Assembly: GCA_934178345.1 (NCBI GenBank)
Contig: CAKPQG010000001.1
Span: 124,001 to 188,000 of the forward strand
DNA length: 64,000 nucleotides
Origin: an uncultured Dialister sp.
Lineage (GTDB): Bacteria; Bacillota; Negativicutes; Veillonellales; Dialisteraceae
Reading direction: 5' to 3'
A program made the position numbers and the translations under genes. This document shows, one piece after another, positions 20,370 to 31,000 of this stretch. Position 1 is the stretch's first letter, and each line of letters opens with the position of its first letter. Below the pieces are notes generated by a model that saw only the letters and a program-made list of their open reading frames with translations, was not told the DNA's origin and made no database searches.

Positions 20370-21456
20370 TATTGTGATCTCCGGTTATTATGGCTTTCAT
20401 AATGCCGGGGATGAAGCGATGCTGCTTGCCATACTGCAGGCGCTTCGGAAGACCTTCGACGCGCCCTCGATCACCGTGATTTCAGGGAATCCTTCGGATA
20501 CGGCAAAAACATTCGGAGTGAAGGCCGTGCCCCGCTTCGGCATCCTGCCGATCCTATCATCTCTTTTTCGGACGGATCTGCTGATCAGTGGCGGCGGGAG
20601 CCTGCTGCAGGATGTGACCAGCTGGAAAAGCATGATTTATTATCTCACCATCATTATTTTTGGCGTGCTTTTCCGGAAACAGGTTTTCCTCTATTCGCAG
20701 GGGATCGGTCCTGTGCGTTACCGCATCATCCGTATTATACTGAAGCATGTATTAAACCATGTGGATGCCATCACGGTGCGTGACAGTGAGTCGAAGGGAT
20801 TTCTTCAGAGACTCGGGGTACATCGCACCATCTATACGACGGCGGATGCCGTACTTTCTCTGGATCCTGTTTCTTTGGAGAAAGGGAAGGAAATCCTCAC
20901 AAGGAATCATGTGGATCCCGCAAAGAAACGGGTCGGTATCGCTATCCGCAGCTGGGCGGATACTTCTCGCTGGATGAAGCCGCTTCGTGCTTATATCGAG
21001 CGACTCACCCGAGAGAAGGACTGCTCGGTCGTCCTGATTCCGATGCAGTTTCCGGAAGACAAGCGCGCCGCGGAAGCAGAGATCGAAGAGAGCGACAGAG
21101 TCCATGTGCTAAAGGAATCCTACAGCATCGAAGAACTCATTTCACTCATGGGAAATATGGATGTCGTCGTGGGTATGCGGCTGCATGCCATGATCTTCTC
21201 TGCTTTGATGCATGTCCCTTTTCTGGGTATCTCTTATGATCCGAAAATCGATAATTTCTTAGCACTGATTCATAGAAAAGCATCCTGCTCGATTCATCAT
21301 ATGGATGCAGAAACATTGTACAAGGATACTTGCCGTTTCCTGGATGCGCCGGCTTTGCCAGAAGAATGGAAGCAGGTCGACGAGCTGAGAAAACAGGCTT
21401 GTGAGAATGTAAAAATATTGAAATCTTTAGTGAATCACAAGGAGGAAAACAAATGA
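20356..21456 (+). CDS. csaB: Polysaccharide pyruvyl transferase CsaB
   Basis: This protein of about 366 residues belongs to the pyruvyl transferase family. CsaB adds ketal pyruvate to secondary cell-wall polymer, which is then bound by SLH domains. The family N-terminus (ISGYYGFHNAGDEAMLLAIL), LISGGGSLLQDVTS and the late GMRLHAMIFSALM with the catalytic-region histidine are all clear. In Negativicutes SLH proteins tether the outer membrane, so this gene could be part of envelope anchoring. The ATG at 20356 with GGAGA upstream is preferred over 20344. It overlaps both neighbours. Confidence 0.92.
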   Translation: MAKYNIVISGYYGFHNAGDEAMLLAILQALRKTFDAPSITVISGNPSDTAKTFGVKAVPRFGILPILSSLFRTDLLISGGGSLLQDVTSWKSMIYYLTIIIFGVLFRKQVFLYSQGIGPVRYRIIRIILKHVLNHVDAITVRDSESKGFLQRLGVHRTIYTTADAVLSLDPVSLEKGKEILTRNHVDPAKKRVGIAIRSWADTSRWMKPLRAYIERLTREKDCSVVLIPMQFPEDKRAAEAEIEESDRVHVLKESYSIEELISLMGNMDVVVGMRLHAMIFSALMHVPFLGISYDPKIDNFLALIHRKASCSIHHMDAETLYKDTCRFLDAPALPEEWKQVDELRKQACENVKILKSLVNHKEENK

Positions 21457-22286
21457 GTCAGCTGACAGCAGAAGAGCTTACTGCTCTCAAAATCAAGGCA
21501 AAAGATGTACGCATCGACATTTTGAAAATGATCACCAAAGCCAACTCCGGCCATACGGGTGGTTCTCTTTCCGCCGCGGACATCCTGACCTTACTGTTTT
21601 TCCATGAAATGAAGGTGGATCCCAAAGATCCGAAGAAGGCTGACCGTGACCGTCTGGTCCTCTCCAAAGGCCATGCAGCACCGGCCCTCTATGCCGTGCT
21701 GGCAGAAAAAGGATATTTCCCCAAAGAAGAGCTGGATACACTTCGTCAGGCAGGTCATATGCTGCAGGGGCATCCGGACATGAAACATACACCGGGTGTC
21801 GACATGACGACAGGTTCTCTGGGGCAGGGCATCAGTGCTGCCTGCGGTATGGCGCTTGCTTCCAAGATGGACAAGGCTGACTGGAGAGTGTATGCGATCC
21901 TGGGGGATGGCGAACTTGAAGAAGGACAGGTCTGGGAGGCAGCCATGTATGCGGCGCATTACAAGCTCGACCACCTGACGGCTTTCGTAGATAACAACGG
22001 GCTGCAGATCGATGGACCGATCACAGAGGTTATGTCCTCACTTCCTATCGGAGAAAAATTCCAGGCTTTTGGCTGGCATGTCATTGAAACCGATGGGCAT
22101 GATATGGAAAAACTCCATGAAGCCATTGAAGAGGCTAAGACCATTTCCGGCAAACCGACCATGATCGTCATGAAGACGGTCAAGGGCAAAGGCGTACCGG
22201 AAATCGAAAACCAGGTCGGCTGGCATGGCAAGGCACCAAGCAAAGAAGAATGTGAAAGATTTATTAAAGCAGTGGAGGCAGAATGA
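21453..22286 (+). CDS. tkt: Transketolase, N-terminal subunit
   Basis: This 277-residue protein is the thiamine-diphosphate-binding half of a split transketolase. The GDGELEEGQVWEAAMYAAH segment with the ThDP/Mg motif and the HTGGSLSAADIL region are present. The C-terminal half is made by the next gene, whose start overlaps its stop by 4 bp. The enzyme moves two-carbon units between sugar phosphates in the pentose phosphate pathway. AGGAGG precedes the ATG, which overlaps the csaB stop. Confidence 0.95.
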   Translation: MSQLTAEELTALKIKAKDVRIDILKMITKANSGHTGGSLSAADILTLLFFHEMKVDPKDPKKADRDRLVLSKGHAAPALYAVLAEKGYFPKEELDTLRQAGHMLQGHPDMKHTPGVDMTTGSLGQGISAACGMALASKMDKADWRVYAILGDGELEEGQVWEAAMYAAHYKLDHLTAFVDNNGLQIDGPITEVMSSLPIGEKFQAFGWHVIETDGHDMEKLHEAIEEAKTISGKPTMIVMKTVKGKGVPEIENQVGWHGKAPSKEECERFIKAVEAE

Positions 22287-23218
22287 TGGGTAAGGCAACT
22301 CGTGACGCATACGGTGAAGCACTGAAAGAACTCGGTGCTGTAAATCCTGATATCGTAGTTTTGGATGCTGACCTCTCTGCATCCACCAAGACACAGGTTT
22401 TTGCCAAAGCATATCCGGATCGTTTCTTCGATACCGGCATTGCTGAAGGAAATATGATGGGCGTGGCAGCAGGTCTTGCTGCAGCCGGTAAGATCCCATT
22501 TGCTTCGACATTTGCTGTTTTCGGTGCGGGCAGAGCGTATGAACAGATCAGAAACTCCATCTGCTACCCGAAACTGAATGTCAAAGTAGCTGTCACTCAT
22601 TCAGGCCTGACGGTCGGTGAAGATGGCGCGACCCACCAGATGCTCGAAGATATCACGCTGATGCGTGCGCTGCCGAATATGACGGTCGTCGTTCCCGCAG
22701 ATGCTGCTGAGACGAAAGCGGTGATCAAGTGGGCCGCTGACTACTATGGCCCGGTGTATATCCGTATGGGTCGTGCGAAATGCGATGATATCTGCCCAGA
22801 GGATTATACCTTCACTCCGGGCGTTTCTTATGAAGCGGTTTCCGGCAATGATGTGACCATCATCGCCTGCGGCATCATGGTTGCTAAAGCGGTGAAAGCG
22901 GCAGAACTTTTGAAAGAAAAGGGAATTTCTGCGCGTGTGATCAACATGAGCTCCATCAAACCGATCGATGAGAAAGCCATCCTGAAAGCGGCAGAGGAGA
23001 CAGGAGCGATCCTGACCTGTGAAGAACATACGGTCAAAGGCGGGCTCGGCGGCGCTGTGGCAGAAGTGCTCTGTCTTCATAAACCGGTGCCGATGGCGAT
23101 GATCGGAACGGAAGACACCTTCGGTGAATCCGGCACGGCTGATGATCTGCTCGTAAAATATGGTCTTACCGCGGAACATATTGCGGAAGAAGCAGAAACA
23201 TTGATCGCCAGGAAGTGA
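22283..23218 (+). CDS. tkt: Transketolase, C-terminal subunit
   Basis: This 311-residue protein carries the pyrimidine-binding and C-terminal domains of the split transketolase. The DADLSASTKT start, the glutamate region GIAEGNMMGVAAGLA and the ATHQMLEDI segment are typical. ATGATG offers two starts; translation is coupled to the upstream half by an ATGA overlap. Together with the previous protein it should form the active alpha2beta2 enzyme. Confidence 0.95.
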   Translation: MMGKATRDAYGEALKELGAVNPDIVVLDADLSASTKTQVFAKAYPDRFFDTGIAEGNMMGVAAGLAAAGKIPFASTFAVFGAGRAYEQIRNSICYPKLNVKVAVTHSGLTVGEDGATHQMLEDITLMRALPNMTVVVPADAAETKAVIKWAADYYGPVYIRMGRAKCDDICPEDYTFTPGVSYEAVSGNDVTIIACGIMVAKAVKAAELLKEKGISARVINMSSIKPIDEKAILKAAEETGAILTCEEHTVKGGLGGAVAEVLCLHKPVPMAMIGTEDTFGESGTADDLLVKYGLTAEHIAEEAETLIARK

Positions 23219-23225
23219 GGATTTA

Positions 23226-23912
23226 ATGATTACGTTTGATCAGGTGTCCCTGCAGTACGATGCAAAACACACCGCGCTCAGTAACATTAATATTCATATC
23301 GACAAAGGAGAGTTCGTTTTTATCGTGGGGCCTTCCGGCGCCGGTAAATCGACATTTGTTAAAATTTTGACCCATGAGCTGGTGCCGGAAGAGGGCACCG
23401 TCATTGTCAATGGTCTTACCATCAATAAGCTGAAATCCAGCAAGATTCCATACTATCGGCGCACGCTGGGGATTGTATTTCAGGATTTCAGACTGCTCTC
23501 CGAGAAGACCGTATACGAAAACATTGCCTTTGTTCTTCGTGTTACGGGGGCAAAGAGCTGTGAGATCAAGCCGAAGGTACAGCGTGTGCTGGATCTGGTC
23601 GGACTGCGCGGAAAGGAGAAAGAGCTCCCTTCCAAGCTCTCGGGCGGCGAACAGCAGCGCGTGGCGATTGCCCGTGCTCTGGTGAACCAGCCGATTCTTC
23701 TCATCGCGGACGAACCGACAGGCAATCTGGACCCGAATACCTCGGAAGATATCATGAAGTTGTTCAACGAGATCAATCACATGGGGACGACCATCATCAT
23801 GGTCACTCATAACAAGGATCTGGTCAATGCGATGCATAAACGTGTCGTCATGATCGAAGAAGGACATATTGTGAATGATGTGAAAAAGGGAGGCTATGAC
23901 CTGAATGTTTAG
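23226..23912 (+). CDS. ftsE: Cell division ABC ATPase FtsE
   Basis: This 228-residue ATPase pairs with FtsX and powers activation of cell-wall hydrolases at the septum or sidewall. Walker A (GPSGAGKST), the ABC signature (LSGGEQQR) and Walker B ([13 protein letters not shown]) are complete. A GAGGATT site lies before the ATG, 7 bp after the transketolase stop. It overlaps ftsX by 8 bp, and an EnvC-like hydrolase follows, giving the usual FtsEX plus effector set. Confidence 0.96.
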   Translation: MITFDQVSLQYDAKHTALSNINIHIDKGEFVFIVGPSGAGKSTFVKILTHELVPEEGTVIVNGLTINKLKSSKIPYYRRTLGIVFQDFRLLSEKTVYENIAFVLRVTGAKSCEIKPKVQRVLDLVGLRGKEKELPSKLSGGEQQRVAIARALVNQPILLIADEPTGNLDPNTSEDIMKLFNEINHMGTTIIMVTHNKDLVNAMHKRVVMIEEGHIVNDVKKGGYDLNV

Positions 23913-24789
23913 TTCATTATCCTATTTCTGGGGTGAAACATTCCGCTCCCTTTTTAGAAATCGTTTCATGGCCATCGCATCCGTCCTGACTGTGACGTTA
24001 TCCATGTTCATCTTAGGCGTCTTTCTTTCTGCCGTGCTGAATATCAACCATATGGCGTCTTACCTTGAAAATCAGGTCGAGATGACGGTTTATCTGAAGG
24101 ATGGACTCACGACAGACCAGGTCATGGGCATCGGCAAGTATTTGAAAGCACAGCCTGGCATGAAGGAAATCAAATTCACCAACAAAGACCAGGCGATGAA
24201 GGAGTTCCGGGAACGTATGGGGGATCAGCAGGGGCTTCTCGATGCCATCAATGGCAATCCTCTCCCCGCATCGTACCAGATGTCTTTCCAGACGCCGGAG
24301 CAGCTGAAAACAGCGGCGGAAGTTGTCGCCAAGTATCAGGGCGTCGAGACTGTCCAGTACGGGAAGGATATCATCGAACAGCTCTATAAAGTAGCACAGG
24401 TTATCCGTCTCTCGGGGATCGTACTCATCGTATTCCTCGCCGGTGCCGAGCTCTTTATCATTTCTAATACCATCCGCCTTACGGTTTTTGCCAGAAGAAG
24501 AGAGATCCAGATCATGAAGTACGTCGGTGCTTCCAACGGATTCATTCGTTGGCCTTTCCTTTTCGAAGGCATGGTCATCGGTTTTCTGGGCTCCGGATTT
24601 GCTTCTCTCATCCTGTGGGAAGGTTATAAAATGGTCGTCTCCGAAATGGCATCGGCTGGTCTTGTCTTTATCCCGATGATTCCGCTTTGGCCATTTATGG
24701 GATATACCACTCTTATCATTTTGGCGGCAGGCATTGTGATCGGTGTCATGGGGAGTGCCATTTCGCTCCGTAAGTATATGAAGGTGTAA
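23905..24789 (+). CDS. ftsX: Cell division permease-like protein FtsX
   Basis: This 294-residue protein has one N-terminal membrane segment (about 20-43), an extracytoplasmic domain (about 45-165), and three C-terminal membrane segments, the FtsX layout. It transmits ATP hydrolysis by FtsE to a murein hydrolase outside the membrane. The extracytoplasmic domain contains the expected QPGMKEI and GNPLPASYQM motifs of Firmicute FtsX. It overlaps ftsE and is followed 2 bp later by the likely effector. Confidence 0.95.
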   Translation: MFSSLSYFWGETFRSLFRNRFMAIASVLTVTLSMFILGVFLSAVLNINHMASYLENQVEMTVYLKDGLTTDQVMGIGKYLKAQPGMKEIKFTNKDQAMKEFRERMGDQQGLLDAINGNPLPASYQMSFQTPEQLKTAAEVVAKYQGVETVQYGKDIIEQLYKVAQVIRLSGIVLIVFLAGAELFIISNTIRLTVFARRREIQIMKYVGASNGFIRWPFLFEGMVIGFLGSGFASLILWEGYKMVVSEMASAGLVFIPMIPLWPFMGYTTLIILAAGIVIGVMGSAISLRKYMKV

Positions 24790-24791
24790 TC

Positions 24792-25958
24792 ATGAAAACA
24801 CATCAGAAGATACTTTCGGTAGCGATCGCCTCTCTGCTGCTGGCAGGGGCGGCAGTTCCCTCCATTGCAGATGATCTGGAGGATGAGCTGCAGGATATTC
24901 AGGGGCAGATCGATGAGTCGCGTTCTTCGCAGGAGAGCTGGCAGCAGGTCATCGAAGATGTTGCTGTCAAGCTGAAAGCCATTCAGGTAGACCTTGATGC
25001 GGCGAATGCTCATCTGAAGAGCATTCAGGACGAGCAGGCGAAAGTGAATGCGGAGATCCGACAGACGGAGGAAGAGATCCGCAAAGCGCAGGCTTATCTG
25101 GAGCAGCGCCAGAAGGTACTGAATCTCCGTGTGCGTTCGATTTATAAATTCGGACAGCTGAATTATCTGGAAGTCATCATGGGGGCGAAAAGTTTCAGCG
25201 ATTTTGCGAACCGACTGGAACTTTTGAAACGCATCATCCAGTCTGACTACAGCCTGATTCTGGAGATCCAGGATCAGAAGGCAAAAATCGAAGCGAAGAA
25301 AGCCGAATTGGAGCAGGATCGGGCACGGCTCGATGCTTTGGCAGAAGAAGCGAAGAAGGTACAGGCCGAGGTCGCGAAGAAGAAAGCCGAGCAGCAGAGA
25401 GTCCTCGATAATGCGAAAGCCAATAAGGCGGCAGCAGCACAGATGGAGCAGGATCTCATTGCCCGTTCCAATGCGGTCAAAGACCTCATTCAGGAGCGCA
25501 TCCGTCAGGCTGAAGCCGCAAGGCAGGCGCAGCAGGAAGAAAGCGGCGGCAGTGATGATAACTATGTGCAGGGCACGGGACAGCTTTCCTGGCCATGCAG
25601 CGGTGTCATCACGTCTCCCTACGGGTATCGTACCCATCCGATTTTCGGGCGTACCATCTATCACTCGGGGATGGATATCGGTGTTGACTATGGTACACCG
25701 ATCCATGCAGCAGACAGCGGGACTGTCATTTATTCCGGCTGGATCAGCGGCTACGGCAATGCCGTCATTATTGACCATGGCGGCGGTATGCAGACGCTGT
25801 ATGGGCACAACCAGTCCCTCAATGTATCGGAAGGGCAGTCTGTCTCGAAAGGGGCAGTCATTGCCTTTGCCGGTTCGACCGGAAACTCGACGGGGCCGCA
25901 CTGCCATTTCGAAGTGGAAATCAATGGGCAGGCTGTCGATCCTATGGGATATTTATGA
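24792..25958 (+). CDS. EnvC-like coiled-coil M23 peptidoglycan hydrolase
   Basis: This 388-residue exported protein has a signal peptide (about 1-26), a long coiled coil (about 28-250), and a C-terminal LytM/M23 domain. The zinc ligands look complete: H-x3-D in YHSGMD, then HCHFE, with LYGHNQ between. So, unlike the degenerate EnvC activator of E. coli, it may cut peptidoglycan itself, like PcsB or CwlO-type FtsEX partners. Position right after ftsEX supports it being the hydrolase they control. The stop codon overlaps the protease start. Confidence 0.9.
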   Translation: MKTHQKILSVAIASLLLAGAAVPSIADDLEDELQDIQGQIDESRSSQESWQQVIEDVAVKLKAIQVDLDAANAHLKSIQDEQAKVNAEIRQTEEEIRKAQAYLEQRQKVLNLRVRSIYKFGQLNYLEVIMGAKSFSDFANRLELLKRIIQSDYSLILEIQDQKAKIEAKKAELEQDRARLDALAEEAKKVQAEVAKKKAEQQRVLDNAKANKAAAAQMEQDLIARSNAVKDLIQERIRQAEAARQAQQEESGGSDDNYVQGTGQLSWPCSGVITSPYGYRTHPIFGRTIYHSGMDIGVDYGTPIHAADSGTVIYSGWISGYGNAVIIDHGGGMQTLYGHNQSLNVSEGQSVSKGAVIAFAGSTGNSTGPHCHFEVEINGQAVDPMGYL

Positions 25959-27112
25959 TGAAAAAACAAATTTGGCACTATTTCAAAAACTATGCCCCCG
26001 GCTTTGCGCTGGGGGTGGTATGTACCGCATCTTTGGCTGGAGGTGCGGTATTCCGCTTTACGGATGATCCGAAGGCACTCTTTACATTTCTGCTGGATTT
26101 TCAGGAAATCAAGCAGAACTACTTCCGTCCGATAGAGGATAAGACGCTCTTTGCCGGGGCATCGCAGGGGATGTTTGCTTCTGTCGGTGATCCTTATACC
26201 ATGGTTCTTTCTGGAGATGCGTATGAGTCTTTCATGCAGAGTGCTATGGGAGAATATGGCGGGATCGGCGTCGTCATGGGGCAGGGAGAGAACACAAAGC
26301 CTGTCATTTTGAAGGTTTTCGACCATGGATCGGCGCATGAGGCGGGGCTTGCTGCCGGAGATGTGCTTCTTTCTATCGATGGGAAAGAAACGGATGCGCT
26401 CGGACTTACGGGGACGGCATCGGCTGTCCGCGGAGAAAAAGGAACGACGGTAGAAATCGATGTCGAACGGAATGGCGAAGCCATGCATTTTACCGTGGAA
26501 CGGTCAGAGATCTCTATGCCGACGGTGCAGAGTGCTATGGCCAGTGACGATATTGGCTACATTCATATTTTCTCCTTCGGGAAGCACACCGCGGATGATT
26601 TCCGTGACCAGCTCGCTTCTTTGAAGATTGCCGGAGCCAAGAAACTCATCATTGACGTCCGCATGAATCCGGGCGGGATGATTCATGCAGTGACTGATGT
26701 GGCCAATCAGATACTCACCAAAGGAACGGTTGTGAGCTATCACACCAAGAATGGCGAGTCAGAGTCCTATGATATCGAGGGAATCGAGGATCCTTTGCCG
26801 ATGGCTGTCCTGATCGATAAGAATAGTGCGAGTGCCTCTGAGATCCTGGCCGGTGCGGTGCAGGATAAACAGGAAGGAACCATCATTGGGGAAAATTCCT
26901 ATGGCAAAGGGACTGTGCAGGCGGTCTTTGATACAGGGGAGCAGAAGGCACTCAAGATTTCTATCGCAGAGTATCGGACGCCTTCCGGGAAGACGATCGA
27001 CAAGGTGGGGATCCATCCTGATGTGGAAGTCACGCAGACAGGATTTCCTTTCGATCCATCCACCGACTCTGTCTATCAGAAAGCGATCGAAGTGCTGTCC
27101 GCCGGGAGCTGA
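25955..27112 (+). CDS. ctpA: S41 C-terminal processing protease with PDZ domain
   Basis: This 385-residue protein has an N-terminal membrane anchor (about 12-32), a PDZ domain (about 95-180) and an S41 peptidase domain. The Ser/Lys dyad motifs are present: NSASASEILAGA near residue 290 and the lysine in NSYGKGTVQ near residue 318. Such proteases cut extracytoplasmic proteins near their C-termini and often turn over cell-wall hydrolases. The overlap with the preceding EnvC-like gene hints that they work together. ATGATG gives two possible starts. Confidence 0.93.
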   Translation: MMKKQIWHYFKNYAPGFALGVVCTASLAGGAVFRFTDDPKALFTFLLDFQEIKQNYFRPIEDKTLFAGASQGMFASVGDPYTMVLSGDAYESFMQSAMGEYGGIGVVMGQGENTKPVILKVFDHGSAHEAGLAAGDVLLSIDGKETDALGLTGTASAVRGEKGTTVEIDVERNGEAMHFTVERSEISMPTVQSAMASDDIGYIHIFSFGKHTADDFRDQLASLKIAGAKKLIIDVRMNPGGMIHAVTDVANQILTKGTVVSYHTKNGESESYDIEGIEDPLPMAVLIDKNSASASEILAGAVQDKQEGTIIGENSYGKGTVQAVFDTGEQKALKISIAEYRTPSGKTIDKVGIHPDVEVTQTGFPFDPSTDSVYQKAIEVLSAGS

Positions 27113-27198
27113 CGGGTTTCCTTAGGGCATCGCTCCCGGGGAGGGCGTGAGGTCTCTGCTTCCGGGCATTGATTTTTTATAACGAATGAGGGATAGGC

Positions 27199-27564
27199 AT
27201 GGATACGATCAAACTGACTCGCATGGCCTTTTTCGGCTATCACGGTGATGAACCGGAGGAGACGAAATTGGGGCAGCGTTTTTACATCGATGTGGAGCTG
27301 CATCTTGATTTATCCAAGGTCGGGGAGACGGACTGTCTCGAAGACTCTGTGAATTATGTAGCGGTGTACCAGATGGTGAAAGAACGGGCGGAGGGCGGCC
27401 CTTACAAGCTGCTGGAACGCCTCGCCGGCGTAATCAATGCAGATGTTCTCGCTGGTTTTCCGCTGGTGGATGAGATAACGACCACGGTACACAAGCCGGG
27501 TTCCCCCATTCCCGGGATTCTGGACGATGTATCAGTGACACTGACCAAAAAGAGAGAAAAATGA
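27199..27564 (+). CDS. folB: Dihydroneopterin aldolase
   Basis: This 121-residue enzyme cleaves dihydroneopterin to hydroxymethyl-dihydropterin in folate synthesis. The MDTIKLTRMAFFGYHG start, the YVAVYQMVKE segment and the family C-terminus are typical, and length is normal. GAGGGATAGG precedes the ATG. folK overlaps its end by 4 bp, so the two consecutive pathway steps are coupled. No folP or folE is seen in this window. Confidence 0.95.
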   Translation: MDTIKLTRMAFFGYHGDEPEETKLGQRFYIDVELHLDLSKVGETDCLEDSVNYVAVYQMVKERAEGGPYKLLERLAGVINADVLAGFPLVDEITTTVHKPGSPIPGILDDVSVTLTKKREK

Positions 27565-28064
27565 ATCAAACATATATCATTTCCCTTGGATCCAACCAAG
27601 GGAATTCGCTGGCTATTCTCCGGCAGGCGGCTCAAGCGCTCGAGGCGGCAGAGGGACTTCATATCGAGAAAAAGTCTGCCATCTATGAGACGCTGCCTTG
27701 GGGCAAAACCGACCAGCCCGTCTTTCTGAATGCTGTCATGGAGATCAGCTGGGAAGGGCCTGCCGAAGATTTGATGGCGCTTTTGCTGTCTGTCGAAAAA
27801 CAGTTCGGACGCACCCGAGACGTGCATTGGGGGCCGAGGACGCTGGATCTGGATCTGATCTACAGTGACGGCATCCGGAGTGATACCTCGTTTCTTCATT
27901 TGCCGCATCCCTATTTCTGGGAGCGGCCTTTTGTGCTGGTTCCGATGGCGGATGTCTGCCCGTATTTCATGTATCAGGGGACATCCATCCTATCTCGCAT
28001 TCGGACACTTCATGGAGAGAAAGAGGTCAAGCGGACAGCGTATGGCTGGGAGGGAGAAGAATGA
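27561..28064 (+). CDS. folK: Hydroxymethyl-dihydropterin pyrophosphokinase
   Basis: This 167-residue enzyme transfers pyrophosphate from ATP to 6-hydroxymethyl-dihydropterin. The signature RTRDVHWGPRTLDLDLI and the N-terminal SLGSNQGN are present. It overlaps folB upstream and mfd downstream by 4 bp each. The product would go to dihydropteroate synthase, which is encoded elsewhere. Confidence 0.95.
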   Translation: MNQTYIISLGSNQGNSLAILRQAAQALEAAEGLHIEKKSAIYETLPWGKTDQPVFLNAVMEISWEGPAEDLMALLLSVEKQFGRTRDVHWGPRTLDLDLIYSDGIRSDTSFLHLPHPYFWERPFVLVPMADVCPYFMYQGTSILSRIRTLHGEKEVKRTAYGWEGEE

Positions 28065-31000
28065 CTGAAAAGATCCCGATGATCGCAGATGTGCGTGCGG
28101 CGGCTGCTGCGGCAGCGTTTCCGCCTTTTGTGATGGATACCGCGATGGGGCCGCAGCTTGCGAAAGAGTGCGCGGCGAGGCTGTCTCATTCCTGGGAGAT
28201 GGATCCCGCTTCTTCTCCGACGGTCCTGACGGGGATCGCAAGTTCGCAGAAGGCGCTGGCGCTCTCGGCGGCCATGCAGTCTTTTGGGACGGCCATCGTC
28301 GTCGTGCCGGAGCAGAAGGATATTTTCCGTTGGGAAGAAGACCTCGCTTTCTTCCTGCCGGAGACGCCCATTTATTCCTTTCCGCTCGTCGAAGAGACCG
28401 GCTTTCAGGTGACATTCTCCAGTACGGAGCGGTTGCGTGACCGGATGCGGACGTTGGGAGCCATACTGACAGGAAGACCGGGCATTATCCTAGCTACGGC
28501 CGTGGAAGCGGCGCAGAAGGTGGTCAGTCCATCGCAACTGGAGGAGAGTGCACTCCGGATTTCTAGCGGAGAGAAAATCGGATGGGACGCTTTGCAGGAG
28601 AAACTGACGTCTGCCGGCTATGAACGGGTGGATCAGGTCGAGCGCTGTGGCCATTTTGCGGTGCGCGGTGATATCATCGATATTTTCCCTATCAATGAAG
28701 AGCATCCCGTCCGCATCGAGCTTTTCGATGACGAGGTCGACAGCGTGCGGCTTTTTGACGAAGATACGCAGCGCTCGATCGAAGACAGAAAGTCGCAGGT
28801 TTTCCTGCCGCTTGACGGTAAGGGCGCGGGAGAGGCGCTTGTCTTCTCCTACCTTTCGAAGGCGCTTGTCTTTTATGATGAACCGCAGCGGTGCGAAGAA
28901 TCGCTGAAACGATACTTCAAGGAAGATGCCGCGCATAAAAAGACAGCGCTATCATGGAAAGAGGTCATCGGAGAAGCGCGCAAGGCGAAGAATAAGGAAA
29001 TCGTATGCAGCCTGCTCAAGAGAAAACTGACAGGCTTTGATACGGAGCGAGATGTGGCGTGGCAGGGGCACACCATGACGAATTACCAGCGCCAGATCCC
29101 GATCTTCATGGAGGATCTTAAAAATCTGCTCGCGAAGGGATGGAAGGTCCTCTCTCTTGTTCCTCGTCCCTCGGAGGAAAGGGAGCTTTCTGCCCTGTTT
29201 TCTGATTTCCATATCCCGCAGAGCCGCACGCTGGAGGCGGGAAAGGTCACGCTGATCCATGGTCTTCTTTCGGAAGGCTTTGAACTCACCGATGATACAC
29301 TGGCTGTCATCACAGCAGGAGATGTCCTTGGGAAGCAGAAGGTGCGCCGCGTGCGTTCCGGTCCGAAGGGGAAGCAGATCCGCTATTTCTCAGATCTGAA
29401 TCCCGGCGACTATGTCGTACAGGCCACGCATGGCATCGGTAAGTACCTCGGGATCCGTACCATCGAGCTTTCCGGCATTCACAGGGACTATATCACGATC
29501 CAGTATGCGGGGAATGACAAGCTCTATCTTCCTGTCGAAAAGATCTCTTCGCTGGAAAAATATATTGGTCCGGAAGGGGAAACGCCGAAGCTCCATGACA
29601 TGGGAAGCAGCGCGTGGACGAAGGCGCGGGCGAAGGCGAAAAAGTCCATCGAGGAACTGGCAGAAAAGTTGCTTGACGTCTATGCGAAGCGTGAGATCAC
29701 GCAGGGGATCGCTTTTGCTCCGGATACGGCCGAGCAGCGCGAATTCGAAGATACATTCCCCTATGTGGAAACGGAAGATCAGCTCCTGGCGATCGATGCC
29801 ATCAAAAAGGCGATGGAAAAACCGATGCCAATGGATATGCTCCTGTGCGGAGATGTGGGCTTTGGCAAGACGGAAGTCGCGATGCGTGCGGTCTTCAAAT
29901 GCATCATGTCCGGCTATCAGGCTTTCGTCCTTTGTCCGACGACGGTCCTCGCGGAGCAGCATTATAAGAATTTCAAGGAACGTATGGAAAGCTTCGGTGT
30001 CCGTCTGGCGGTACTGAACCGTTTCACGACAGTGAAGGAAAAGAACCGCATCTATCAGGAGATGGAAAGCGGCATGCTGGATGTGGTCATCGGTACCCAT
30101 GCGGTCCTGAATAAGAAGGTACATCCGAAGAAGCTAGGGCTTCTCGTCGTCGATGAAGAGCAGCGCTTCGGTGTCGTGCAGAAGGAGAAGTGGAAATCTC
30201 TGGCATCCGGCATCGATGTCCTGACATTGTCTGCGACACCGATTCCCCGTACCCTTCATATGAGCCTCACCGGCGTCCGCGATATGGTGACGATCACGAC
30301 ACCGCCATCGAATCGCCATGCCATCCAGACGTATGTGACGGAGTATGATGACTCTATCGTCAAAGATGCCATTCTTCGTGAAAAAGAGCGAGGCGGGCAG
30401 ACGTTCTTCGTATACAACCGCATCGAAACGATCGGCGCGATGGAAGATCATTTGCGAAGCATTCTTCCCGAAGATGTGACCATCGGCATCGCCTACGGCC
30501 GCATGGAAGGCAGGCAGCTCGAAAAAGTCATGCTCGATTTCTATCAGGGAAAGTATGACGTCCTCCTCTGCACGACGCTCATCGAGAATGGACTCGACCA
30601 GCCGAATGCGAACACCATGCTTGTCTATGACGCTGACCGTCTGGGGCTTTCACAGATCTATCAGATGCGCGGGCGTGTCGGACGTTCCGAGAAGATCGCC
30701 CGGGCGTGGTTCTTCTACCGGCGGGGGAAGGTGCTTTCCGAAGTGGCAGAAAAAAGACTGGATACGATCCGTGAATTCACCGAGCTTGGAAGTGGTTTCA
30801 AAGTCGCGATGCGGGACCTGGAAATCCGCGGTGCCGGAAATCTTCTCGGGAGAGAGCAGCATGGCAATATCGCCAGCATCGGCTTTGCGGCCTACTGCTC
30901 CATGCTCGAAGAAGCGGTGGAACGACTGCGCGCGCTCCGTGAAAACCGGCCTGTCCCGAAGAAGCTGCCGAATACGACGATCGAGTTCCGTCAGGATGCC

